Positions 1-8,432 of a stretch of DNA of 13,269 bases are shown in pieces. Origin of the DNA: Nephromyces sp. MM_2019. Taxonomy: Eukaryota; Apicomplexa; Aconoidasida; Nephromycida. The DNA lies in contig JADHZB010002129.1 in the NCBI GenBank assembly GCA_015657535.1, positions 1 to 13,269 of the forward strand, written 5' to 3'. Below the pieces are notes generated by a model. It was not told where the DNA came from. It saw nothing but the letters and a program-made list of their open reading frames with translations, and ran no database searches. Position 1 is the first letter of the stretch. Each line of letters begins with the position of its first letter. The position numbers and the translations under genes were made by a program.

Positions 1-2
1 AG

Positions 3-179
3 ACAAGAAATTGCAGATGCCTGCTTCAGATGAACCTCACGTACACACCAAATATTCAACGTTTTCATCGATTTGCCCAGTACCTTCGTCATAATTGGAT
101 ATGGAATCTACAAAAAAGCAGGATAGTGGTGAAATCTAGAGAAGAAGAGGAGGAAGAAACAGAGATAGAAGAAGAATAA
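3..179 (+). CDS. Possible terminal exon of a gene extending left of the window
   Basis: The frame is open from the window edge to a TAA at 177-179. It encodes basic and aromatic sequence (NIQRFHRFAQYLRHNW, LQKSRIVVKS) followed by an acidic tail (REEEEEETEIEEE). A CAG at 14-16 could be the acceptor. AATAAA at 333-338 could serve as its poly(A) signal. A second frame (from ATG 17) is also open, but only for 25 codons. No family is recognised. The acidic C-terminal tail and the lack of repeat-derived sequence favour real coding. Confidence 0.33.
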   Translation, partial: TRNCRCLLQMNLTYTPNIQRFHRFAQYLRHNWIWNLQKSRIVVKSREEEEEETEIEEE

Positions 180-434
180 GACAATGAAGAATAACTATGG
201 GACAAAGGATAAAGATACACACGAGCTCGTATAGCCAAGCAACTAGGTGAGATGCTTAATGCGATGCGCCACAGTTTCATTTGAAGACGGTGAAAAAACG
301 TAAAAAGAACCGACAAGAAACCCATATTTTAAAATAAAGCCTCGAAAAAGCATGGCTAAATCTGCACACACACATACAAAATCGCATGAAGAAGTTAAAA
401 TGTGAAGAGAAGAAGAAAAAATACCGAGCAAATA

Positions 435-1829
435 CTATAGATAAATGATGTTTTCCTTCTTTATACAGTGAAATACTTCAAACAGGAGAAAAAGAGCGAA
501 AGATACTACAGAAAAACTGCAGAAATAGCTAAATTTTGAAGGTTTTCACCAGATTTACATACTTAAGCAGAGGAAATCAAATGCAAAAACAATTCAATGC
601 CAAAAAGATATCATTCAAGCACACATGCCAGCCTTTCTATTCGCAACCCTTATAGTACGTGTGCTGGTGACTCATGTGTAGGTGATGAAGGCATGAGTGT
701 GTGTGTGGGTTGATTGCGTGAGTGTTTTTGGGGATGCTAGTTCGTGTGTGTGTGGAGCTATTTCTTCATTGAAGTAGGTCTACAATGCCTTACACAACAT
801 GCGTGTGCGGGTTGATTGCGTGAGTGTTTTTGGGGATGCTAGTTCGTGTGTGTGTGGAGCTATTTCTTCATTGAAGTAGGTCTACAATGCCTTACACAAC
901 ATGCGTGTGCGGGTTGATTGCGTGAGTGTTTTTGGGGATGCTATTTCGTGTGTGTGTGGAGCTATTTCTTCATTGAAGTAGGTCTACAATGCCTTACACA
1001 ACATGCGTGTGCGTACAATCAAAATATCGAGCCAGAATTTGCTTATATAACTTATAAACATCTTCGTAGTGAGCTGTTTTGGCTTCACCCTCTCATCTTC
1101 ACATCGCACACACAGAAATTCGTCAAATCTTAGCTTACTCACATTGCTGCCCATATTTTTACCTTCTGCTGTCGATCTGATAGATACACACACAGAAGTT
1201 TGTTTGAGAATATACACACACGGGCATTTTGAGATGCACAAACAAGAGTTTAGAGACATAAACGCACACATACGAGTATCTTTAGTCGTACACACAGACA
1301 TGTCAACTTTGAGACTTGAACATGCACAGTTTTTTTGAGACGCAAACACACCAACATATTCACTCAAATATACACACACACACCAACATATGCACTCAAA
1401 TTCACATGCTACGAAACGCTCATAGAAACAACAACACGAAAAATCAAATATATACACAACTATACACTCGCACACACACGCTCAAACAAACGCTAATTTA
1501 TAACACCGGTGTACATACATTAGAAAGTTCCTGCACACACACAAAATTTACTTGAACGGCTTTTCATCGAATGTTTGGCTTTTCATTAGTGTAAGCGTGG
1601 GTTTCTTCCATAACGTCATCGTGTTTAGCAAACCTAAACCAACACACACAAGCAGAGCGTAGCATTATTGAATACGCAGCTACACAGAAACGCTATACCA
1701 TCTTCAATGTACATACACACGAACAAGAACGCGCGAAATATGCATGATTGTATGTGCATCAAACAGAGATGATGGCACCCAGGCAGAGATACACACAGAT
1801 ATCACACAAACAGCAGACTCCAGTAGATG
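435..1829 (-). CDS. Unknown protein with hydrophobic segments, five or more exons
   Basis: Model exons 5' to 3': 1829-1721 (SAWVPSSLFDAHTIMHISRV), 1633-1552 (LLNTMTLWKKPTLTLMKS), 1176-1143 (STAEGKNMGSN), 1089-1017 (AHYEDVYKLYKQILARYFD) and 505-435 (SFALFLLFEVFHCIKK, then TAG). Phases 1, 2, 0, 1 chain without stops. Donors include AAT|GTGAGTAAG and AA|GTAAAT. The last acceptor is pyrimidine-rich (CAGTTTTTCTGTAG). The last intron (506-1016) contains the 102-bp tandem repeats. Two hydrophobic stretches could be membrane segments. A further upstream exon at 2405-2262 (48 codons, hydrophobic) would join in phase 0. An in-frame ATG at 1745 is another possible start. If the last donor is not used, translation would stop at 994. 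Exon 1633-1552 is also open in a second frame, so the model is tentative. Confidence 0.42.
707..1012. repeat. Three tandem copies of a 102-bp unit
   Basis: The copies start at 707, 809 and 911. I read the first two as identical; the third has one substitution (G to T at 944). The period is 34 codons, but each forward frame contains a stop in at least two copies, so this is not a coding repeat. The array lies inside the last intron of the 435-1829 gene model and ends 4 nt inside its 5' splice site. Confidence 0.95.
1180..1550. repeat. AC-rich low-complexity stretch
   Basis: Interrupted CACACA runs on + appear as TGTGTG on -. The stretch corresponds to the intron between exons 1633-1552 and 1176-1143 of the - strand gene model. 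I see no independent gene; the open frames here are His/Thr- or Cys/Val-repetitive. Confidence 0.8.
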
Positions 1830-2240
1830 CTACCAGCTCCACACATGCACACAAACACGTATGCACAGACTCATCCACTCACATACTCAACCATACGCAG
1901 CTAGACAGATATGCACAGACTCAGCACAAGGTCATGCACGCAGTTGCACACACACCCACACACGCGCAGTTGGACATACACCCACACGCACGCATTTGGA
2001 TACACGTCCACATACGCAGTTGGACATACACCCACACACACACAGCTGGATGCAGCTACACACACAGCTGGATGCAGCTACACACACGCAATTGGACACA
2101 GATATTCAGATACGCACACAAAAAGCTGAACACACAAATATACAAACCATAGCATACTCTGATATACACGCACATTTAAAGCCAAAATAAAGGCTTGTGC
2201 ACACACTATACTAGAGTAAGAAAAGTGGCAGCACTGAGCC
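1830..2240. repeat. AC-rich minisatellite block
   Basis: The block has imperfect repeats: a segment beginning CGCAGTTGGACATACACCCA recurs at 1965 and 2015 (50 bp apart), and a 22-bp unit containing AGCTGGATGCAGCT is duplicated at 2044 and 2066. It probably lies in a 5' intron or upstream region of the - strand gene ending at 435. Confidence 0.8.
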
Positions 2241-2405
2241 TCAACAGTGTCCATACATCACTGCGCACAACAACAGCCATAACATCTCACTGTAGCGATA
2301 CAGCAAAGGCGACAGTAAACATACTAAACATACTGTAAAAACCAACCATCTAGAATGTATATACACCCACTTCAAGTACACACATAAAATACTGGATGCA
2401 CCGAC

Positions 2406-3100
2406 CTGTGAGAGTGTACGTACAGCAGGTGACGGCACACACACAGAACAAATAAAAACCCAGTTTTTTTTTATTATTAACTAGTAAGCGATGGTTTTTC
2501 TTACGAACGTCTTGTATAGTGAATCATACAACTTGTATAAAAGAAAAAAGCTGCTCGTCTCGCCATTGAAAGTCATTTTTGATGCCGTAAAAAACTCCCA
2601 AAAGTAAAACGTCATATGCCTTTCATCAAAAACCCATTAAAACAGCAAAAAAACGGGAAAAGAATGTGGTTTATTCCAGAAAAAAAGATGTTTTTACACC
2701 CGTTAATCTCACTCTTCATAAAATACCTGTTTTCCACGTTCTACCTCTGTTTTCTGACTGCGAATAAGCTTTCATACCAGAAATATTGAGATTTTCATCG
2801 TTTTTTGCTTCTATATTTAAATATCAGTGAAAGTGTACTTTTAGAGCAAAGCTTTCTACACACAAAGGCAATTTTTTTGTCAGCGAAGATGAGCATCAAA
2901 CCTTCAATTAAACCATTGTAGAAGCGTAGTCACACATAGAGGGTAGAGTTGCACACACTCGGAGAATGTTGTTCCACATACAGAGGCCGTTTTCGCACAC
3001 ACAGGGGATGTTTTTGTAAACACATAGAGGATGTCATCTCACACAAAGGATATACATTCACATACAGATGATACTACAACCTCACACAACTGATATCACT
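2406..3100. other. Intergenic region between two - strand genes
   Basis: Positions 2455-2930 are AT-rich with no dinucleotide runs and no open frame I would defend. Positions 2931-3100, directly after the stop of the 3101-4521 gene, hold a degenerate repeat listed separately. The promoter of the left-hand gene and the 3' UTR of the right-hand gene should lie here. Confidence 0.5.
2931..3100. repeat. Degenerate minisatellite of about 19-25 nt units
   Basis: About eight diverged copies of a unit like CACACAnAGAGGATGTTnTT follow one another (for example near 2931, 2951, 2974, 2996, 3020 and 3041). Spacing varies, so it is an old or rapidly degenerating array. Confidence 0.6.
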
Positions 3101-3481
3101 CTAAACACTTGCAAACTTCAATTGGTTTACTGTGATTAAGAGACAAGCAAAGAAATACTGTAAACTGCTTGTTGAGAGTATCGACACCTATACCCCAGCT
3201 TCTCTACACACACATCGAGCTACAGGGTAATACCTGACTCAATGGCAACATAATCTTCAACTATAGGCTTTTTAGGAAACAAACTATTCGCTGCTTTTGA
3301 TAAAAAAGACTTCAACCCTTCCAGCTTAGCATCCAGTGTGTTAGCTACTTCTACGTAAGCTAGGCTTGAGCTGCTTTGATCGCAGGTGAAATCGCTTTCG
3401 CCTGCTTCGCTTGTTTGAGCATCATTAGACTGTAAAGCAAGAAGTTAAATTATAGATATCTGCATGCTCAAATGGCAGAAA

Positions 3482-3540
<59 letters not shown>

Positions 3541-4259
3541 CGTATGCCTTCAGCATACATGAGAGTGACTTGTTAACGCACATTTGACAGCGTTCAAAGC
3601 ACCAAAGTTCCGAATGAAAGTCACTGCTAATGGAAATATAAGCACAATCACACATGCACACACACACGCCCACACATCTTTTTCAGGGTAATATTCATGA
3701 ATGCCATCAGATCTCCTACTATTACCTCCGTGTTTTTAAGTGCTGCAAAAGCATCTTCAGAAGAAAACCTAGGGATCCTATAAAGAAAGCAATTACACAC
3801 TACTTTTTGAGTGTACGTACACTCAAAAATATCTAGACTTAGGTGTATACTCACTATTTTGCGGTGCGTGCGTGTGCGTGTAGCTGCACACACACTATTA
3901 GCTATCATCGGGGAATAAATTCAAAAAATATTATTGCGCAACGAAGCACACAGACATCAGCTATGGTGCTAATATGTTATACTTTCACACATACAGACAT
4001 ACCGGATTCCTCAGCTTCTATCCGTGCATATACAATCTTATAGCTTAATAGCTAACCGAAACACACCTCATTTCACACTCACAGTTTATGCAGCCTGTAT
4101 AGGCTATATGCAGATGTAATGCAGGCAAGAATCACACGCGCACACACACCAAAACATGCACACCCACACACACACGAACACACGCACACGCATATATATC
4201 GACACATCAACACACACACCAATACATGCACACCAACACTCACACGCACACACACGCAT

Positions 4260-4292
<33 letters not shown>

Positions 4293-4521
4293 TGCACACA
4301 CACATATCGACACATCAACACACACACCCGCACACACACCCGCACACACATCCGCACACACACCCGCACACACACCTATCGCTGCCTAAGTCTTCTCCTA
4401 TTTCCGCTTTTCGGCTGAAAGTTCCTTTTAACTGTAGCTCAGCGTTTTGAAGACGTTTTTCTGCGTTTCGCCTATCATCTTCAAAGCTGTGCTTTAACTC
4501 AAGGGGGTTAATTCTAGGCAT
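3101..4521 (-). CDS. Unknown protein with charged coiled-coil-like N-terminus, multi-exon
   Basis: The first exon (4521-4376) starts at an ATG in good context (AAAATG) and encodes a charged, helix-prone segment ([20 protein letters not shown]), ending at GATAG|GTGTGTGTG. Later exons are 3777-3674 ([20 protein letters not shown]), 3626-3559 ([13 protein letters not shown]), 3429-3234 ([20 protein letters not shown], then [17 protein letters not shown]) and 3129-3101, ending in TAG. Phases agree across the last four exons (1, 0, 1). Acceptors are strong: TTCTTGCTTTACAG, CTTTCTTTATAG and TTGTCTCTTAATCACAG. Introns are 47, 129 and 104 nt; the 129-nt one contains a (CA)n run on the sense strand. 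The link from exon 1 to 3777 is unresolved: short candidate exons (4103-4083 and 4009-3995 region) do not chain in phase. I do not recognise the family. Confidence 0.55.
3487..3537. repeat. (TG)25 microsatellite
   Basis: This is an uninterrupted TG run of 51 nt, the longest pure dinucleotide tract in the window. It falls in the 129-nt intron 3430-3558 of the - strand gene model and is therefore CA on that gene's sense strand, opposite to its other introns. Confidence 0.97.
3804..3829. repeat. Perfect 26-nt palindrome
   Basis: Arms of 13 nt (TTTTTGAGTGTAC and GTACACTCAAAAA) meet with no spacer. On the - strand it lies about 27 nt upstream of the acceptor at 3778, in an intron of the 3101-4521 gene model. 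Confidence 0.95.
4130..4376. repeat. AC-rich block with a 25-bp direct repeat and a 12-bp tandem array
   Basis: A 25-bp segment beginning ATATCGACACATCAACACAC occurs at 4196 and again at 4304. A pure CA run spans 4261-4289. Four 12-bp units (CGCACACACACC, one with a substitution) fill 4329-4376 and stop exactly at the donor of the first exon of the - strand gene, forming its GTGTGTGTGCGG intron start. Confidence 0.9.
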
Positions 4522-4542
4522 TTTAGCGATAACAGAGGATTA

Positions 4543-5232
4543 ATGAAAGAATCAGAACTTTCAACATCTCAGAGACTAAGTAAGTTTCAGTTTAAGGGAA
4601 TGTAAGTACACCCTCTGTGAGAAAGTGAGCTCGTTAAGACGGCTCTCCCACGAGGTTTTGAAGAGAATATAGGGAGTTTGGGAATGAAATTTATCATTGG
4701 TAAGTGGGTAGACACACACACTTGCGAGATTGGAATTGAAAAGAAGAGCTGAGTGTGTGCGTGTAGGGGGGGGGGTGGCTGTGGGTGTGTTGGTGTGTGT
4801 GGATATGTGTGGATGTGTGTGGATGCGGATGTGGGTGCGTAGGTGTGCGGGTGTGGGCTTGTGGGTGTGGGTGTGCGCGTGGTTGTGTGCGCTTCGAAGT
4901 AAAAAGCTGTCCGTGTGCGCGTGTGTGTGCGTGTTGGCGCGTGTGTGATTACGCTAGAATCACCTTTGCATAAGTTAAGGCTTGTGGCAAATTTAATTTG
5001 GCCTTAGACACTGCTGTAAGGCCATTACCCATAGGGGTATATGTGTGTATGCGCCTTCAATCATGTAAGGCTATATTACAGCACCACATATTGGTGCACT
5101 AACTAGTGTGTGTTTGTGTGCGTGTGTGTGCGAGTATCTTTTCAAGCATTTTCGCCTGCATTCAACGTGATTAATCGCAGCCAGGAATACATAGATTTAC
5201 CTGAAAAGAAAAGAATATTTAAACGGTTATAA
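4543..5232 (+). CDS. Candidate small protein of about 55 residues, three exons
   Basis: Model: 4543-4579 (MKESELSTSQRL), 4655-4699 (FEENIGSLGMKFII) and 5147-5232 (FSPAFNVINRSQEYIDLPEK..., TAA). Donors are near-perfect (A|GTAAGT and G|GTAAGT). The terminal acceptor is TATCTTTTCAAG, while the 4654 acceptor (CTCCCACGAG) is weaker. All phases are 1, so the three pieces join without a stop. The second intron (4700-5146) is TG-rich on this strand, as in the other models. A hydrophobic patch straddles the second junction. AATAAA occurs at 5418 and 5436, downstream of the stop. An alternative third exon at 4958-5007 (SPLHKLRLVANLIWP, then TAG) also fits phase 1 and would give a shorter protein. No family is recognised. 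Confidence 0.4.
4746..4945. repeat. TG-rich intron block
   Basis: TG and GGTG runs on +, including a run of nine or ten G near 4767-4776. It sits in the second intron of the 4543-5232 + strand gene model. Open frames through it are Val/Cys/Gly repetitive and are not real genes. Confidence 0.8.
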
Positions 5233-5536
5233 TGAAGCCAACTTAAAGATATAGTGAGGATATAGACAGTGTGTGTGTGTGATAACACATGAAGATTTAA
5301 CAGAGGAGAGGCTAGCTAGCAAAATGGCAAGAATTCACTATAGTCTTGAACTTAGTATACAACACACACTAGCAAATGTGCTTAAAAAACATCACATACA
5401 ATGCTACAGAATACCAGAATAAAAAGGCAGAAACAAATAAACTGAGCAAATACTTCATAATATAAAAAAAACACACACACAGGGACTAAGATACACACAC
5501 ATACACGCTTTTTCACGCGTTACTATTACGCGTCAA
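5233..5536. other. Intergenic region between convergent genes
   Basis: This region lies between the stop of the + strand gene (5232) and the stop of the - strand gene (5537). It is AT-rich, with short TG (about 5270) and AC (about 5470-5510) runs. AATAAA at 5418-5423 and 5436-5441 on + are candidate poly(A) signals. Next to the - strand stop are two ACGCGT sites (5515-5520 and 5528-5533) separated by 7 nt, which could form a 6-bp stem. Confidence 0.5.
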
Positions 5537-6701
5537 TTAAGCCGTACTTTCCATACTACTGGAAGAATCCCAGCTTCTTCTCTTCCAAAAAATATCCTTC
5601 ATTGAGCAAGCAGAGATATCGCCAGAAGCTATTTTTCCCTACAATAAGAAGAAGAGGGGGAAACTTCAAGTTAACTAATCGAATTGGAAGCACACATTAA
5701 GAGCTCATCTACTCGGCACATAACCACAAAGCAAAGAATAAGAGAAGGCTTGATTCATACACACAAAGACACAGGGGAGTAAAGTGGAATACACAGGAAC
5801 AGACAAAAACATACATAAGTACACATGAACACATACCAGCACTGACTAGCACACACACCAGAATATACACCTGCACAGATTCAACGCACATACCACAACA
5901 TACACTAGCACACACTAAAACACGCACTAAAATACACGCCAAAACCTATGCTAGCACGCAAGTGAACTCACACATTAAAACACAAACCAGCACATACCGG
6001 GACATACACCAGGACATACACCAGCACACACACTAGAACACGCGCATCAGCACACACCAGAACACACAGTAACGCACAAACTAACACACACCAGCACATT
6101 CACACCATCACGCACACACCAGCACATACATACCAGTACACACCAGAAGATACATTAGCACGCACAGTTCCATATATCCAACCATTACACATGGATAAAT
6201 ATCTCCATTGGCACCCATGAACACACACAAATGCAAGAGAGTTTCTAGAAAGGAATCACTACACACACACAGCCACTTCAAGCCATCACCCAAACACACA
6301 CACAACCCCCTGTCAGCAGGTTCTTACATGCGAAGACAAATCGCCAGCTTCTTAATGAAACTGGAAAGGGCATTCACACACACAATCCGATTAGCCAAAG
6401 GCAAGAACCGCAGCTTTTCTCGCATCATTCCACACACACAAGACTCGGGCAACAAAACTGACAGCTTCCTAGTTTTTCTGAGCTTCGATATGAGTGTCCA
6501 GAGCGTGTCACACACACGCCTCCAACAGCGTCACATGTAACTCATCGTCTGCTGGGACTCGTTCAATGTATGTGTGTGCCAGTAATATATCAGAGCGGCA
6601 GATCCTGTGAAACAACAACAACTGTATCCGAATAAAGCATTCAAAGCTACAAGGAAATCATGAGTGTTTGCAGAAACATACATCTACGGGGTTGTCATCA
6701 T
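5537..6701 (-). CDS. Unknown protein of about 157 residues, five exons
   Basis: Model exons on the - strand, 5' to 3': 6701-6688, 6646-6518, 6477-6328, 6244-6166, 5638-5537, ending in TAA. Phases chain without a stop (2, 2, 2, 0). Acceptors are good: TTTCCTTGTAG, TTCCTTTCTAG and a pyrimidine-rich CTTCTTCTTATTGTAG. Donors include GGC|GTGTGTG and AT|GTAAGA. Introns are 41, 40, 83 and 527 nt and TG-rich on the sense strand. Peptide fragments include LAHTYIERVPADDELHVTLL, KLRFLPLANRI and MKDIFWKRRSWDSS. The protein is Cys- and Leu-rich; I see no known domain. The 14-nt first exon (MMTTP) has a weak donor (CC|GTAGAT) and is the least certain part. The central exon holds two in-frame GTGTGTG tracts. 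The four downstream exons are fairly convincing, but no homology is known. Confidence 0.52.
5770..6165. repeat. AC-rich minisatellite-like intron, CACCAGCACA units
   Basis: Loose repetition of ACACCAGCACAC and ACACCAGAACAC-like units of about 10-14 nt. It makes up most of the 527-nt last intron (5639-6165) of the - strand gene, where the sense strand reads GTGTGCTGGTGT. No separate gene is seen. Confidence 0.8.
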
Positions 6702-7150
6702 ATTTGTGTGTGCGCATTTGTGGGTTTATTCGTGTGGATATATGTGTGTGTGTGTCTGTGTGCGTGTGGGTGCGTGTTCTGTCTATGTGAATATGGGTGT
6801 GCATGTGTATATGCGTGGAAATTTGTATGTGTCTGTGTGCGTGTGGGTTTGTACTCTGTCGGTGCGAGTCTGGGTGTGTATGCATATTTGTGTGTGTGGG
6901 TGTCTGTTCGTGTGTGTATATGTGTGTCGGGGTTTGCGTGTGTGTGTGCTTATGCTTGCCTTTGTGTGTGCTTGTATGTGTCTAACTAAATGTAGCAAAC
7001 TATAGGCGTTTTTGAGTATTCAGTTAAAGGCCATAGTACATTTCCATGTTCCAAACATTAGTTGCTCTCAAAGACGTTGTCACGCGCACACACATTGAAT
7101 GCTAGATATGAAAAAGATATATTCTACAATTTGATCTAATCCAACACACA
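6702..7150. other. TG-rich stretch and spacer between divergent genes
   Basis: Positions 6702-6985 are interrupted TG repeats with open frames in several registers, a sign of low complexity rather than coding. Positions 6986-7150 are ordinary mixed sequence without a frame I can support. Strand bias flips from AC to TG at about 6700, at the start of the - strand gene. Confidence 0.55.
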
Positions 7151-7202
7151 CATCTGGAGGAAGTACTGAAGATGAGGAAGACATATCCTAGAATTTCCTC
7201 TG

Positions 7203-8274
7203 ATGTCGAAGGTGGGTGAGTATTCTTCTGAAAATTGAAGATCCAGCGGTAGAGACGTGCGTGCCTACTCTTCCAGGAAAACACCCAATTTGAGTTTGAA
7301 TGGTCAGAAAATGAGGCTGAACGGTGGGATATTGCAAATTTTGTGTGGTAGTGGTGTGTGTGTGCTGTCTCCCCGTTGAATTAGGGCGAATTTTCTTTGT
7401 AGAGTATGTATTTTGCAGTGTGTGTGGGTGTGTGCTGATGGTATGCGTGTGTGCGAAAGTACGTGCCGGTGTGTGTGCGTGTGCGGCAGTGGATGCGCGT
7501 GTTTATGTGTGTGCGTGGGTGCGTGTGTGTGTCGATGTATTTGTATGTGGAAGTGTATGCGTCATTGCAGCTGGTATGTGCGGAGATGTGTGTTGGTGTG
7601 TGTGTGCGTGGTGTGTGCGCGCGTGGGTGATTGGTCTTTGTAACCATGGTGTAAGTGTAGTGAGTTTGTCTTTGCAGATGGTATGCGTTGGCGTGTGTGT
7701 GGGTGGTGGTATGTGGGTCGTATGTACGTATAATTTGTGGATGAGTGTTGGTAGCTTTACCTTGGGTGTGTGTCAGCGCGTGGGTGGCTAGCGAGTATTC
7801 TAGCTAGTGTGTGTGTGTGTGTATGTGTGTAGTTTGCTTGTGTGAGCAATCTATGGAGGGGATTAGCTTAAATGGTTGAATGTAGCCATGTGCCTATCTG
7901 TGTGTTTTGCTTCTCATATGTGTGTGTGTTTTGCTTTGTACATGTGTCTCTGCGTGTGCGTGTGTGTGATGAGTTCAAGTTTTTCCCTTCTCTGTGTGGG
8001 AGTTTCCTGTGTGTTGTCCCAGTTCGTGCTGTGTGTTGTTTTAGTTTTCTCTCTTAAAGTTACCTGTGCCGGGGATGCCTATAAAAGCGACCTCTGTTTG
8101 CTATCGCCAGCACGTGTGTGTGTGTGCGGACACACAACGGCTACTCCGGTACGTGCGAACGCACAATTGCTATTCGAGTGTGTGTGTTATGATTTGAGGC
8201 TGTGCGTACAGTGCTGGGATTTACACTTTTTCGTGTGTATTAAACAGTTTATTGCAGTAATTATAAAAAGCTGA
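7203..8274 (+). CDS. Candidate multi-exon gene of unknown function
   Basis: The best exon is 7277-7342, after a strong acceptor (TGCCTACTCTTCCAG). Its first frame gives ENTQFEFEWSENEAERWDIA and ends at a TTTT|GTGTGG donor. It joins in phase to a short start exon (ATG at 7203, donor AAG|GTGGGT). Downstream candidates are 8060-8113 (LPVPGMPIKATSVCYRQH, donor CAC|GTGTGTG) and 8212-8274 (CWDLHFFVCIKQFIAVI, then TGA), which are phase 0 throughout. Between 7343 and 8059 I see TG-rich intron-like sequence with possible micro-exons after TTTTCTTTGTAG (7395) and TTTGTCTTTGCAG (7677). A rival model starts at ATG 7172, uses the better donor GG|GTGAGT (7216), and reads 7277 onward in another frame (KTPNLSLNGQKMRLNGG). 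I cannot choose between them. Confidence 0.3.
7343..8059. repeat. TG-rich low-complexity stretch
   Basis: Long interrupted TGTGTG runs on +, interpreted as intron sequence of the + strand model at 7203-8274. Acceptor-like pyrimidine tracts end at 7395 and 7677. The Val/Cys-rich open frames here are repeat artefacts. Confidence 0.7.
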
Positions 8275-8432
8275 GTTAAACATATAGGCAGCTATTCCCT
8301 GCGCATTGTGTGTGTGTGTGTGTTAGAGGAGTATCATATCTTTTTTTTCAATTTTGTGTGTACGTTTCATGACTCATCTACTTTGCCTCTTTTTATTTTT
8401 GGTCTTCTTTCCTGTTTCTTCTCCTCACTATT

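Noticed and set aside
1030..1160. N-myristoylation-like MGSNVSKL start resembling the HID1 N-terminus
   Set aside because: Only a few residues match, no HID1-like sequence follows, and the GTGAGT donor cuts through the motif.
984..1475. Long open frame on - (163 codons)
   Set aside because: It runs through repeats and intron-like sequence, and its Cys/Val stretches come from TG runs. A strong donor (GTGAGTAAG at 1142) and phase-matched exons explain it better.
1744..2190. His/Thr-rich open frames on +
   Set aside because: They are translations of AC repeats and are open in three registers, so composition explains them.
4079..4419. Cys/Val-rich and His/Thr-rich frames on both strands
   Set aside because: Pure products of AC/TG repeats; the region is best read as an intron.
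6658..7005. Several overlapping Val/Cys-rich frames
   Set aside because: Simultaneously open in several registers on both strands, typical of low-complexity DNA.
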